From Blasia pusilla (Eukaryota > Marchantiophyta > Marchantiopsida > Blasiales), in NCBI GenBank assembly GCA_050084515.1, contig CM114274.1, forward strand, positions 12,524,001 through 12,588,000: 64,000 nt of DNA, read 5' to 3'. The notes beneath the pieces were generated by a model. That model had not been told where the DNA came from and did no database searches. It saw nothing but the letters and a program-made list of their open reading frames with translations. The stretch's first letter is position 1, and each line of letters begins with the position of its first letter. Positions 12,250 through 25,326 of the stretch are shown here, piece by piece. Both the position numbers and the translations under genes were made by a program.

Positions 12250-12795
12250 TTGCCTTAGAATGTGCTGATGTTCTTTTCCATCTCTTGGCATTGAATGTGC
12301 TGCTGCTGTTCTTTTCCGGCTTGGAATGTGCTGCTGTTCTTTACCATCTTTAGGCTTGGAATGTGCTGCTGTTCTTTTCCATCTTCAGGCTTTCAATGTG
12401 CTGCTGTACTTCTCGATTTTTAGGTTTAAAATGTGCTTCTGTACTATTCCACGTCTTGGCTTTGAATGTGCTGCTCTACTTTTCGATTCTTAGGATTGAA
12501 ATTCGTTATTGCTCTTTTCCGAGTTTTGGCTTCGAATGTGCTGCTTTACTTTTAAAGTGTTATGCTGTTCTTTTCGATTTTTTGGCTTTGAATGTGTTAC
12601 TATACATTTCCATTTCTTCGAAAGTGCTGCTGCTGTACTTTTCGATCTATAGGTTTAGAATGTGCCGCTGTTCTTTTCGATCCTATAGCTTTGAATTTGT
12701 ACCCGTTCATTTCCATCTTTTGACCCAGATTTATGCTACTGGTCTTTTCGAGCTTTTGGCTTCGAATGTGCTGCTGCTGTTTTCGTGTATGTTTC
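12250..12795. repeat. Minisatellite, 35-bp unit, about 15 degenerate copies
   Basis: The core AATGTGCTGCTGTTCTTTTC recurs at 12259, 12294, 12325, 12360, 12395, 12430, 12465 and about 12500, then at 12534, 12590, 12659 and 12773 with diverged units between. The spacing settles at 35 bp. Units also contain a TTTAGGCTTTG-type segment. Because 35 is not a multiple of three, the open frame across it (12363-12818) is not a repeat protein. Confidence 0.85.
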
Positions 12796-13537
12796 GATAT
12801 TTCTGCCTGTCGACGTGACGATTCAGTCTTATCCGCGGAAGTAGGATGCTTGCAGGTAGGCTATGGCAGAGTTATCACAACAAAATCATTTTCGTACAAG
12901 GATTCTTCATGGAGACGACGCGGTTAGGCAGTACACATTCCTCACAACACCACCACCTACTGAACGAGTTCATCACGCATGTAGAAAGAAAGATCATGGT
13001 GCCGAATTCTGCCGTGCTCGTGACGGTAATTCCTTAGTCGCCAGTCGTTTTATTGCAGCTCGGATGTGAATCACAAACGCGGCGTGCGACAGGAGCCGCT
13101 AATTCTTCTGTCTGCGCAAGAGCCGATGGTCGCGGTGCGATCATCGTCTTTATTGTAAAGTGTATGTGGATTACAGATGTGGCATACGAAATCGATTTGT
13201 TCATGTCCCCCGGTTTGCGCAGGGCACGGAGCAGATGAAGAAGAAAGAGTCGTCGTCTCCTCATAGATTCTCGAGTGCTAAATGCACGCGTTCATGGCAC
13301 GCAGAGTTTCCGAAGGCGCTCGCTCACCATGAGAGACGAACAGGTATCGACTTAAAAGGCTCGCACATTTCCTCTCCCACGCTGCGGCGCACGACGCCGA
13401 GACGGACTTTTATATACATCGAGTTGCCACTCACGAGGAATTGAAAGCTCGTCCGGTGGAGTCGCAAGCGCGCGATGGTGACGGTGGCACTAGGCTAGAT
13501 ATACGGCGAGGGATGGATCGGCCGATTGATTGCGCAA
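12796..13537. other. 3' flank of the chitinase gene
   Basis: GC-moderate DNA without a recognisable gene. It lies downstream of the chitinase stop codon on the minus strand. A minus-strand AATAAA (plus TTTATT at 13149-13154), about 385 bp past the stop, could serve as a polyadenylation signal. Confidence 0.35.
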
Positions 13538-15348
13538 TCAGTAGGGCGTCATTTTGTCACAGGTGAGGAAAGGGCCAGGCTTAACTCCCAGCAGAGAGGT
13601 GAAGTTTTTGAAATACTTCACGCGGTTGGTAGCTTGCGGTGTGACCTTCCCGCATTCAATGCCTCCGTTGACGATCAGAATGGTGAGGCCGAATCCAGGC
13701 TTTCTGCCGAGCTTTAGATCTTCCATGGTAGGTACGTATTTCCCCACGAGAACGTCGTGAATTGACGGGATTCCCCCTTCTCTCGTCTTGGTCCAGAACC
13801 AGAGCGCAGTCTTGAAAGCCAGAACGGGGTCTGTTGCGACAAGATCCGGCTGAGCCAAAATGTCCGCTCCCACATCCTTGCTCGCGGGGCCGTAGTTGAA
13901 GTTCCTGCAGAGAACAATCCCAGCCAGACATCAGTCAGACCCCCATCATCTATCCAAACACATCTCTTCTTCTAACCAATCGCCTACCGCTGCTTGCACC
14001 TGCCGCCGGATGACTGACTCACCGGTGCTCGAGATTTCACACATGACTCCCTCCTACCGAAACGATGCTCGCCCTAACAGTTCGCATTCCCTCCTGACGA
14101 CAGATTTCCTCTTCTGTCTTCGGAATCGGCGAACCCGACTGCTCTCGACAGAGGAGCGAGACAGAGGTGGGATAATTAGGATCTGCGTAACCGTTTGGGA
14201 TTCACTCGTAAGCATTTGCGTCAGCTGTTTGAGGCTTGGTCGTCGACATTTACGTAATCCGTAGAGCATAAAACGCAGTTGCTCGAGGAGGCGAGTGACT
14301 GGAATTTGCTCATGAGGATCTGCTTCTTTTACTGTCTCTTGAATCAGAAAACCAAATCGATCACTCGAGTGGAAGGGGGGGGTAGACGTATACAGAGCTA
14401 ATTGGCGTTCGCTCGTGCATAGTAGGCCCCGGTCTGCTGTCTCGAGAATCAGAGGTGTCACTAGCCGGACGGAAGGGGAGTTCTGAAGACCGCTACGGAT
14501 CTAGAAAACTGAAAGACCGCTGAGTTGGTGAATCGGAGACTTTTGGTGAATGCTGTTAAGAATGGAAAAGACAACGCTTGTGAATCCGAGAATCAGGTGA
14601 TGGCGAAATAGCTTACCAGCTGAGTTGGATTGGGCCCCTGCCGAAGTACTTCTGACCGGGGGCGCAAGGGTATTCGGTATTGCTTGCGTCGCAGTAGTTG
14701 TTGGACTGATCGATTTCTCTAATGTACACCAATCCTGCACAGTTCCAATACAAAACTCTTGAAAGTCAGAGCACGTACACTCCAGCGGCTCAGCCCGAGA
14801 CATGTCCTCAAAATTCTACGAGTTCCAATGAGCATTTGGTGCGAATTCTAGCGAGTAATGGGCCGAAGAGACGGTCCGAAATGAAGTAGCAGTGGCGAGA
14901 GGGAAACGGTCGCTGAAACATGCTCACCTGCGGTTTCCTGTTGCACATGAGCAGCGAATGCAGCAATCTCTCTCAAGCGCACAGAGCAAGGGCCCTCGGT
15001 TCCGAACGATGGAAACGCATTGCCGGCCAATATGAGAGCGTTGTAAGTGTAGAATCTGTTGCGGTTGGGCCACAGCGTCTCGAACAGAGACTCGTTCAGG
15101 GTTTTGTCCAGTCCACTCGTGCTCACCGCAGGAGGACTGGGAGGTGAAGGTGGGGGAGTGCATTGGCTCTGACATCCAGTGCCACAATAATCGCTACTTG
15201 ATCCACAGAAACCGAATTGACTACAGCAGAGGCCATCACCGCACAATGTATTGTTCACCGCACTTCCACAAGTTTGCGCGGCGACGGACTGCAACACGGA
15301 CGACACCAGAATCAGGCTCAATGCACTTCTCAGCCACACCGTCGCCAT
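13538..15348 (-). CDS. Secreted GH19 chitinase with hevein-type chitin-binding domain
   Basis: Hydrolyses beta-1,4 bonds of chitin, usually in defence against fungi. Three exons join in phase with GT-AG introns: 15348-14928, 14734-14617 and 13904-13538 (906 bp, 301 aa). Residues 1-24 form a signal peptide ending SVAA before QTCG. A hevein domain with eight cysteines follows (from [13 protein letters not shown] to the QC at about residue 62), then a Pro/Ser hinge and the GH19 domain. Family landmarks are [10 protein letters not shown] (general-acid Glu), YIREID with [26 protein letters not shown] and the C-terminal ECGK. The domain length fits the shorter class IV-like plant enzymes. I chose the ATG at 15348 because the signal peptide starts there; an in-frame ATG at 15378 would add ten residues. 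The gene looks intact. Confidence 0.93.
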
Positions 15349-15730
15349 ATCCCTCACCTCGAAAACCAGAATTTCCAAATGTGCCTATGTCAATATGGCC
15401 CGATCTCCAGAAATGAACTCGCCTCTCCTTCCTTCCTCCTCCTCCTCACACTCCTTGTCGAATTCAGGCGTTCCTCACGAGCCAATTTTTTTAACCTTTG
15501 AGTAGCCCCGAGAATTCCGAGGCACATTCACACACTCTTTGGACCTCTCTGCAGTCGGGGGAGTTCGAGTGCGAGACCGACTCAGGGCAACGAAACTCGA
15601 ATCTGTGGATTTAGCAATGAAAACGTACGGAGGGTCGCGCACTCGCAGCAGGAAGCCAACAGGCGATGGGGAACCAGATCACTGGCCGCAATCCGAGAGA
15701 GTGATGCAGAAACCGAACACGCTGCGCGTC

Positions 15731-15738
15731 ATATATAG
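15731..15738 (-). promoter_or_regulatory. Possible TATA box of the chitinase gene
   Basis: Minus-strand TATATAT within TCCTATATATGACG lies about 385 bp upstream of the start codon in GC-rich sequence, where an AT run stands out. It would imply a long 5' UTR or a 5' intron. Position only; no transcript evidence. Confidence 0.35.
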
Positions 15739-16817
15739 GATCCGCGGGGCGGGATCTCGGAGGATCAATCGCCGGCCTCGACTTCGAGCGTTTCCTCGAC
15801 AGTCGCTCCTCTCCAGCCTTCAAAGTCCAAAGCTCCCTCCTCTCCTCTCCTCTCCTTCCGAAGTCCCAGTCGGGCTAGTCGGCTAGTCGGTCGTCGCCAC
15901 CGGGCCGAGCAGTCGTCACTGCAGGCCTTTGACAAAAATGCTAAAACTCACCGCGTGATTCGCTAACAGCAGATCAGCCAATGACCCGCGCTCGCGATTA
16001 ATGAAGGGTGGCTCAGCGTTGGACCCGGGCCGCTGACCTAGGGACCCGCAAAGTGGGCTAGCTTTGTCGGACCGTCATAAATCCAAACTCAGCGACGACT
16101 ACTTCTCCGGCAGGCCTCAAGATCCGTCGGTATATTTCGTTAGCCCAGTCCGACTTTGTCCGACTCCGACGTGACCGACAATTTTCTCAGAGTTTTCTAA
16201 ATTTAGAATTTCGTTAGAGCCCAGGTAGAATTTACCCGATTTTCGCTTTTCTATAAGTTTAGATAAATCTTTTAATTAATTTTATTATAGTAATTTTAAC
16301 AGTTAATTTATACTAGTGTTAAAGAATAATTTATTTTTTTCAAAAACGATTGTAATTTGATAATTAGACAGCAAGAAAGAAAGAAATTTTGAATTTGCCA
16401 AGTATGGTTAGTCCTTTCATTCAAGGACTATTAATCGTATTAACCATATGAATTATTATATCTTTCATTTGAATAAAAAAAAACATGGAATAGGACTTTT
16501 TCCCATTCATCATTGAAATGAGATATACTACCTATTAAGGAATAATCTTAGGTATCATTTATATTTAACCAATCCCTAATTGATCGATTTGAATGAAGCG
16601 GCCCGTTTTTGTAATTTCTCGGTTGTTAAAATTTTTGAAAGTAATATTTTTCCTTTCTCGAAGTTTTATTTATCTAATGTTACAATTATTGAAGATTCGT
16701 AATTTTCATAATATTTTTGAAACCCTCAAAATAAAGTGGGTAACTTTACAAAGATTTGGATGGCACAAACTTTGACCTTGAATGCCCTTCACATGGTAAT
16801 CATGACATTCATAAATA
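15739..16817. other. Upstream flank of chitinase, grading into AT-rich DNA
   Basis: GC-rich sequence up to about 16200, probably promoter-proximal DNA of the chitinase gene, then an abrupt shift to AT-rich DNA. The ORF at 15539-15886 on the plus strand has no recognisable domain and is treated as chance. Confidence 0.4.
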
Positions 16818-16977
16818 CTGGTGTATACCCCGTGTTGTGCACGGAATCCATCATGGAAAAAAAAATTTATAAGTTTTGATGTCGCCTATTCATCGAAAGA
16901 TTTTTTTCACCCATCATCATTTGTCAATCAAAGAAATGTTTGCAAATCAAGAAGATATTTTCTCATAATAAAATAGA
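16818..16977 (-). mobile_element. Non-autonomous mini-Helitron, copy 2
   Basis: The minus-strand start is TCTATTTTATTATGAGA, preceded by A. The 3' end has a hairpin GTGCACAACACGGGG, then a degraded CTAG (CCAG) followed by T. Internal TTGTCAATCAAAGAAATG and TTTGCAAATCAAGA blocks match the other copies. Confidence 0.65.
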
Positions 16978-18670
16978 TTGGGTTCTATTGAAAAAATGTT
17001 TATCAATGTTCATTTAGCCTCTCAATGCTCATTTCTTACCATGACCCAATTAGGGTCTTTCCATGCCCTCCCACATATAATACCACCACTCATCTAAGGA
17101 ATTGAAGTCGCAATAAGATATCCATATCAACTTATGGGATGGGAATTCCTCCTATGAGTTCCTTAATCCAGCTTGCCCTTCCTTTCCTTTCCAAGAAAAA
17201 AAAATCCATAAATCAAATAAGGTTTTTTTTGCTTTATTGCGTGACTCTACAAATGTTTCCACCATGTACTTAATTTCAAGCAATATCTTGGCATAATATA
17301 CGTAAAAGTAAATATGCAAATGAAATGAAGAGTGTATATGTACTATATGAGATATGTTTGTTGCATGAGACTTTCTCTAAAACCTATTTGGAAAAAAAAG
17401 ATAAAAAATTGAGTGTGGGATTATTCCTCCATTACCATCATAGATTACTTTTCTTCACAATGATATTCCCCAATCTTGAATGACTGTGATGAGAATATTA
17501 ATAGAGTTGAATTTTAATTAATCTTACAAATATATATTTATATTTATATTTTAACTAGATCCAAAGATTAATTCCATAAAATTTTACGAGTGAGGTTCCT
17601 CATATGTATAAGGAAATCTTCTATTTATTCCCTTACAAAATATTTTTGTCCTTTTAAGACTTCTCGATTTGGAATTGTAAAGTGCATATTCATTAAATGA
17701 ATAAATTTGAAAGATTCCATTATTGACATGGCACCTATTCTTATCCAAATCGAGATATTTCCTATTTTTCTTATAAATTCAATGCTTGATATTCTAGTGA
17801 ACCTTGACTATGTGTGCCTAGTCATCATAAATTGAGTTTAGTCTAAGCCTAAAAGCTACTTGCGAGTGCACATGTTAAGGATCTTCTTCAAATCTTCTCC
17901 AATTTTCTTTTCAAAGTCTTGAGTGCTTTAAACATTATGGTGTAAAGTTTTAAAAATTATTTTCTAGGGAAATGTGAAATTTAATGTTCATTTTGGAGAA
18001 GAATGGAATGACTTATCCCCAAACTAGCCGACTTGAGTCGAAGAGGAAAACTTCTTATTGTCTCAACCAAACAACAATTGACTAGCCAATATTGTCTACT
18101 CAAAAGAAGATGGAATAGTAAAAAATCACGTCGTGAGCACTAATAACCCACTCCAAACTCAAGCATTGAATTTTTAGTTTCCCACACATCACCCTTCCAT
18201 TAGCAAACTTCTCTCACCATGACGTTCTTTCATTTCCATATTTGAACTTCGGTGTTTGGGAGGTTGGTTGTTGGAGCCACATCCATCTTCTTCATTCTCA
18301 CTCACTTTTGAGGATTCGCATGTCTATTCAATAAAACAAGGAAACCAATAATGATCCATGCCACTTCCTATCTCGGAAAAAATGACATTGACTTCTTACA
18401 AGGGATAATTGATAACATAGATTTAGGAAAAGACCTCCACCTAAAGTAAAGACTTGTCCACCCTCTTGGACAAATATTCACTACTCTCAAGAAGATTGGA
18501 CCACTCACAAATCAAGCGAGGACATAAAAAAAATAGTCTCACAATTTAAACAATGGCATAGCAATACTCCGCAAAACCTTATCAAAATTTGGATTCTCTT
18601 TGCATCTTTCATAAACTGCAAAATTTTAACCATATGGTTTCTTTAATAAGATATTTTTACTTAAAATATA
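16978..18670. other. AT-rich intergenic DNA, nothing recognised
   Basis: No coding frames longer than about 60 codons and no identifiable element. Confidence 0.4.
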
Positions 18671-18846
18671 CTAGCGTACAACCGGTATCATGGACGAAAG
18701 TGAGGGACTAACCATGCCACATATAACTTCAAATATTTTTCTTATTGCCCATATTATTAGAAACATTTTCAAGTCATCCAATTGTCAAGCATCAAATATA
18801 CAAGATATTTGCAAATCAAACAAGCATTCTCCAATAATAATATAAA
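18671..18846 (-). mobile_element. Non-autonomous mini-Helitron, copy 3
   Basis: It has CTAG at the plus-strand left edge (the minus-strand 3' end) and the degraded 5' end TTTATATTATTATTGGAGAA at the right. Shared internal blocks are TTGTCAAGCATC and TTTGCAAATCAAAC. It is in the same orientation as the other copies. Confidence 0.6.
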
Positions 18847-18911
18847 TCAAATTAAATATTTTTATTTAAAAATTTATTTATTTATTTTAAATTAATGATT
18901 GGATGATCCTT

Positions 18912-19927
18912 CTATAAATCGCCAGTGACTCATGATAATCATTTCCGGACTTTTTCTATTTTCAATCCCCTGAAAAGTTATAAAAATAACGCACAAAAAT
19001 TATCGTGAGGCCAAAACTATTCCATATCGCGTGAGATTGTGAATTGAGTCACGTGTGAGTTGTGAAGCTCCGTCGAGTACGAACGAGATAACGAACCGGA
19101 GCCTTATCCGTCACGCTACTCCACACCTTCTTTCCGTTCGTCTTTTCACCTCCACTTCCTTCACCTCCTTTAGGGTCACATAACGTGACGGACTGCCGGG
19201 CCATTTATCCGTTTAAACGAAGGACTCGCTAGTAGCAGTCCTTCGGAAGTTATCGCGTGACCTGCTCGTTTCATTTCACGGTCCTTCGGAAGGAATCGCG
19301 TGCACGATTGTCCCGTCCTGTACTGGGGGACTTTACAACGTTCGACAGAGAGCTTTTAGGGGTAACTTTTAACTTTTCCTTAAAGGGCATGCGCGCACAC
19401 GATGGATGGATGGATGGATTGTGATACTCCACGGAGTCACAACGCTCCATCCATCCTACTCGTCCGAGTCTCCCAAAACTATCGCTTTTAAATGATTTTT
19501 CAACTCAAAGAGCGGCATTTTACCCTGTTACCGCCCTCACTGCCGCACCATAGTAATTATGCCCACTAATGAACGAACGAATCATTGTAATAACGAAATG
19601 ATAATTACCTATATAAATCATAACAATCACTGGATGTAGCGATTTTTTTTCCTATCTTTAAAATACGAAATCATAATTCCGCTTCGTTTCCTGTCATGAG
19701 AACATGAAATCCCTTCTCCGACGGTCTCTGAAAATCTACACTACACAATTTTGAGGGGCCACATTGGAGAATTCAGCACGTGGCATGATAGGCGAAGGAG
19801 AAATTCATAAATTGGACTAGGGGGAAGGGGCCACTCAAGTAACGGAACTTTAGGGGAGGGGGGGCATTCCAATAACGGGGCTTTCAGGACCATGGTATGG
19901 ATCGTGCATTGCACGGGTCCTAACTAG
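18912..19927 (+). mobile_element. Candidate 1-kb Helitron-like element with clear 3' end
   Basis: The right end is textbook for a Helitron: hairpin CGTGCATTGCACG, then GGTCCTAACTAG and a target T. A possible 5' end is TCTATAAATCGCC at 18912, although the preceding base is T, not the usual A. The interior (18985-19480) is unusually GC-rich for the area. It contains a direct repeat of GTCCTTCGGAAG about 44 bp apart and an imperfect hairpin around a (GATG)n run (19404-19456). No ORF; the interior could be captured host sequence. Confidence 0.45.
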
Positions 19928-19976
19928 TAATTATTACCACATGCGGAAGATTTTTCATGTTTTATTTATTTATAGG

Positions 19977-20163
19977 ATTGGCGGGTAGCCCGTGTCACGA
20001 ATGTAATCATATTCCACACAAAAATTTATTTTTTTCACAAAAGGGGAGATATTTTCTTGCTGCCCACGAAATAAAAAAAAATATTTTCTTATTGCCCGGT
20101 TGTCACATGTCAAGTAAAGAGGTGTTTGCAAATCAAGACGGCACTCTCCAATAATAATACAGA
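19977..20163 (-). mobile_element. Non-autonomous mini-Helitron, copy 4
   Basis: The minus-strand start is TCTGTATTATTATTGGAGAG. The shared internal blocks TGTCAAGTAAAGAGGTG and TTTGCAAATCAAGA are present. The 3' side has the CACGGGCTACCCGC stem, but the final CTAG is not visible. It sits about 50 bp from the plus-strand Helitron end at 19927. Confidence 0.6.
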
Positions 20164-23100
20164 TGAGTATTATCCCTTCCTTTCTTCTTCGGAGGCCCCT
20201 AACGTAGCTGTTTGTGAAAGGGAGGTTCTACCGGAAGTCGGTTCGATTAAGCAATGGAGAAATAACTTTTTTCCATTTCAAATTCAGTAAATTTAATTCA
20301 AAAGAATAAGGAAATTGGTAAAACCCTTAAGAGTGCAAAAAGAGGAGAAAAAATTGAAAATTTGAATTTATTAAAGCCTCAAACCAATAATTGCATGAAG
20401 AATTTGAGAAGAGAACACCTATAAAAGGCCACCTCTAATGCTCTACATTATTTCTCATTAGGCATACTCTTTTGTGCAACACAAAGAAAATTTTTTTTGC
20501 ATGGATACCATATATTCTAGATAACATAAAGAAATATTAAAAATGATAAATAAAATTTGGCTTTATTTCTTATAGGTTGGATATCAAATCTCTTCATTTT
20601 CAAATTCAAAATTTTCAAGGCTTCTTAGTGATTCTTTAAAAGGTTATATTGGCTTCGACCTTATTTCCAATCATTCAAGATTCATCAAAGAGAAGTAGCC
20701 CAAATCAAAAAGACTGAAAAAAGGGGAGGTTAAGGATTGATTGGAAGTGATATCTAAGAGGCTCTAATGTAGCTTAAAAAGGACAACTAATATACTTTGG
20801 GAAACACATAATTATAGGATGGAAAATATTCGTGGTAATAGATGACTACAAAGAGTAAAATACTTCAATTCATATTGGGAATAACATGCGATTCCATTGG
20901 AAAGACATAAAAATGAAAGATTTTAATTATACATAGGTACTCAACATGAAAAAGTTCCACATCATAGATAAAATCAAAGGGGGAACCATCACTCTTACAA
21001 AATATTTGATCTTGATTGGATTAAAACTTCAACGTATGCTATCCAAACGTTTGAATGCAAAAGCATGGCAAAATGAGGATGGCCATAGCATTAAAAAAAT
21101 AATAAATGCAATTCTTTTTCACTTGTCCCTCTACTAGGACTTTAGATCTACCTTCCTTGTGAACCTCCGTGAAAATAAACATTATGATCCAATATCTATT
21201 GAATTAATATTGATATTTTAAAAGGGAAAAAACCAAAAAAGAAAAAAAGGAATATATTCTTTTAGTACAAACATGATGTCAAGTTATTAAAGTTTATAAC
21301 ATCTTGTGCATCACTATTCACTCAAATGTGTTATCTTGATGTTAAAACCTGTACATACTATATGCCATGTATATTTGTCAAGTTCTAATGAGATCAAATT
21401 TTTTTAACTTTACATAGTCATGGCGTTCTTTTGGAAGCATGCAAAATTTTCCCCTTTATCTCTAGTCTACATTGACTCTATAATACCGCGTAGTCTCTAT
21501 ATCATTGAATGCAATGATTTTAGTCAAATTCTAATTTCTATCACATGTCATTTAGAGCACACATATTGGACCACAATGCATCATTATCACTGAAACCATA
21601 TGCTATCTTGCCAAACCATAATTGAGATAAATCTTCACTTAGCGTGGTAAAATATGGCCATGTTGCACATGAAATTTCAACCATGATTTTTAAAATGTTT
21701 CACCTCATGAAAAATATTGTTGCAATTCTCTAATCTAATCCTCATGCCTCATGTAATTATTAATGAATACTTTATAAAGGAAATAGGAAACGCACTTAGA
21801 TCGTCATAGAAGAAGGCAAGGGTTCAAGTGAAGGGTGGATTTTAGTAAGAAAATTCGTAACCTTATCGGTATGCAAAAGTATGGCGAGTGTCATAAATAG
21901 ATGGATGGTCTGATTGGCATGCAGTAAGAACAACTTCTAGAAACGAGATCCATGCAATATGAGGCAAGGACATACAACCGATATAAGGGACCGATAAGAG
22001 TATTAAGGAATAACAACAAGGAAAATCGTTTGATTAGCACACAAACCTCAACATACAAAGACAATAGACAAAAAAGATGTACCATTGCAACCAAATCACA
22101 TTACATGGACTTTCCTATAAGAGGAAGTATCTTCCATCTCCCGTGGGTTGAAGTCTTCTACAATTAAATAGAGTTTATGTGCCTTCTTACTTTTCCCGAA
22201 GACTTTTAAATTTGTTAACTTTATCTAGTGAAACTCTACCTATGCATAGTAAGGATATGAATGTATTAGTAGGGATAAAACCAAATACGTTAATGTGTTA
22301 GGATATATAGTACAAAAGCAAGACAAATACCTTGGGCTTCCATGATGGTCAAAGTGGAAGAGACACTAAGATGGGACATAGGATCTTAAGTTTTGACAGT
22401 TTTTTGGTTGAAATTTCTGAAATCTGAAAAAAAAAAAAACTCCTCTATGTTGTAATTCTAATCCACCAAAAGATAAGATTTTCTATAATAATTTTAAAAC
22501 ATGAAAACATCAAATAGATACAAAAATTAGTTAATGAATGAAATGCTCCATGTGATTGGTGAACATATCATGTCAAGTTGTAAATTTTATTCCCTTTGAC
22601 ATGACTCATTTCAAAGAAATTATCCCTAAAATTAGGAATTTTATGATTATTAAACTACGTTTATTTATTAAATTATGAATAATCTTTGAAAGGTGAAACG
22701 GATTTAGATATGGGCCGTTTTTAATTTTATACTTACACTTGAGTTATAGACTATTTGAAGGGAATTTTTTAATCTATTTTCCAATTTTATTTCCTTTCAT
22801 GAATCCATGTGTAAGACATTTAACTTTCCAGAGTTCAAAGCAATTTATTTAGGTTCATAGATTTATATCAATATTTTTATTTTATTTATTCTTAAAATTG
22901 GCAACTAACTATATAATTTTTTGCAATAGTAACTTAGTGGGCCAATGCATGCAAAAGAAAGATTATCCGTTTGAACTGTGACTTTTAATGTTCAAATGTT
23001 AATTCTCTTACTATTTATTTTTTCTTTCTAAACTATGTAAGTTTGTATAGAGAACAAACTTTGTGGTTTAGAGTGATATTATCAAATTTTATTAAATCTT

Positions 23101-23600
23101 AGGCTCTTTGAGAGGGATGGGACAGAAAATAATTAGTGAACACGTGTGGAGGACACATAGATATCCTAGATGGAGAGGGAGAAAATGGGGAGTGCCTGTA
23201 GGGACCATAATTATATGCCTATAAATAGTTAATTAGTGTTATTGGGTTTTATTGTGAGTTTAAAGTGTCCAAATTATCTTCTCTTACTCCACTTCTTCAC
23301 ATATGAGGGTATTATATTAAATTCTTGTGTGCTAAGGCCATTTTCTTTTCAATCACTCTACTTCCTCAATTTAGTTAAAAATATTATTTTGAAAAATTTC
23401 TCAAATTATGATTTTTTATCAAAGTAGTCCAGAAAAACAAATGAATTACCTATCAACGAAGAATAGGTAAAACCCGTGGTTCATATGCATGCAATGGTTG
23501 ATTATTGCCACTCATGGAGTGATATAGACAAATATCGTATAGTATTGATGTGGAGTTTTAGACAGAAAGCTATGGTGAAGAGTTTGGTTTATTATATTGT
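20164..23600. other. AT-rich intergenic DNA, nothing recognised
   Basis: Only short unsupported ORFs on either strand. No element termini or tandem structure stood out by eye. Confidence 0.4.
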
Positions 23601-23639
23601 TACACACCACGAAGCCCATCTTGAAGGTGGTCTTCGAGT

Positions 23640-24180
23640 TATTTCACCATATTGAGCTCAACATGAATGAGGAGAATATTATAACCATAGGATTTCTATG
23701 AGAGTTGACATGTCCACGAGTATTAGTAGCCCCACAAGTACCCTTGGATACACTAGTACTATGGGAGAGAATTGGCGTGTCTAGAGAGCAGGCCGGATAT
23801 CTTGAGACCATGAGACGACTACTAATACTAGCATATGTTGGCAAGTAGGGTCCAAGATTTTTTTATTAGATGTATATTGGACTCCAAAAACATAGGGAGT
23901 ACATATATCATGGTGAAGGGCATAAGAAGGCACCTCTCCTTGCCTAGGAGCCACCTTAGATGGCACCACTAGAGCCTTAGTGTGACCATTTTCATAGATA
24001 TGGTTACACGAGAGATAGGTGTTTCAAGCTTCATCGTGAGATATGTCTAGATGGAGGTTGAGAGCTTGAGGATGGTAGAGATGGTGGAGGTTGAGAAGGT
24101 TTTGGATTTGGTGGATGAGCTCAATCACCTACGAGAGTTGATGGAGGATGTGCACCAAATGCATTGCTCCTCTCTAGGAT
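23640..24180 (+). pseudogene. Decayed Copia-like gag fragment with mutated zinc knuckle
   Basis: At 23981-24046 one frame reads CDHFHRYGYTRDRCFKLH, which fits the CX2CX4HX4C gag knuckle of Ty1/Copia elements with the second Cys changed to Phe and the His to Tyr. The residues after it (FKLH) are typical of plant Copia gag. Upstream frames are broken by many stops. It is not obviously the same copy as the gag at 57.4 kb. Confidence 0.5.
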
Positions 24181-25326
24181 AGATTGGTTAGAGTAGATAA
24201 TAGCTACTATGATTATGACTTACTCATGTATGGATACGTAGTTGAGGGCATCCACCTCAACTCAAGCTTTCAATGGGGTTGGATTTTAACAATACGGGAT
24301 CTATGTGCAATACATTCATGTTTTTATTATAGTTACTCTCAACGCTACAAGAGTTTCCAAACCACATGGAGATAGGATTGATTTAGATGCAAAGGAGTCA
24401 TCTAACTCAACCCTCTCATATGTTTGGGTTCCCTGTATAAGTAACAGATCCTTAATCATTCACCTTGTTCGAGGAATTTCATACATTGTCAAGGATGCTA
24501 GACAATTGGTTTTGCCTACTGATGGAGTGGATATATGAACATTGTGAGAATAGATACCATGGTACATGAAATCTTGGACCGGAATTCTGTAGCAATTGGG
24601 AATTTGGAGCAAGCCTTTCATCCGACAAGAAAACATTGTCATTCAGACGATGGTAGTTGCTTGCTATAGCCTTGGTTTCAGCGATACACGCAATGACTGC
24701 CGACGCAAATGGTTCTATGTTGCTTCATGTTTCTCGAGGATTTCACTTTCTAGTACACAGAAAGTATATCGGATTCTAGCGATACCATTCACGACCTCTC
24801 TATGAAGTAAATTTGGTTTAATAAACAATTTCACTACCATTAACTCGCTAGCATAGCCGACCTTCGCACACATGATGGACACAACAACATTCTATCCAGA
24901 GGTTGGGTCAATCTGGGTGGAGCACACATAGAGGTTACTTTCACTTCAGTCATGCTAAGATAATGTAAGCCATCATCAAGATCAAAGCACTCGTATCCTC
25001 CTATAATCTTTTCTTGGAACCTCATATGGCTTCTCTCCATGCCATAAAGAATGCCTACCATTTCATGCAAGATTTTCTCCACATATTGATGTTGTGAATA
25101 TCCACAGCTACTCACGTTTGATTTGACGTGTCAGGCGAGTTCGGCTCATACCTTCTCACCATGGATAGAAAGACGTGTTAGATTCTAGGCACGGATTTCC
25201 GTGGGAACATCAGGAAGGACGTGAAAGACACAAGCTTGGGCTAGATGATCCCATTTCTTTTCACAATCAGTTTTTTCGGGCTCTTGACAGTTACCCCATC
25301 CCGCAAGGTAAGCTCCTTCTGGTGTT
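24181..25326. other. Probable remnant of a retroelement body, unassigned
   Basis: Moderate-GC sequence continuing from the gag relic. ORFs of 60-91 codons occur on both strands with no recognisable motif. No RT, integrase or RNase H motif was found. Confidence 0.3.

Noticed and set aside
12363-12818. 151-codon ORF with repeated Cys and Phe words
   Set aside because: It is the translation of the 35-bp minisatellite. The period is not a multiple of three, so it cannot be a repeat protein under selection.
15539-15886. 115-codon plus-strand ORF upstream of chitinase
   Set aside because: No recognisable domain; it lies in the promoter-side GC-rich DNA of a gene on the other strand.
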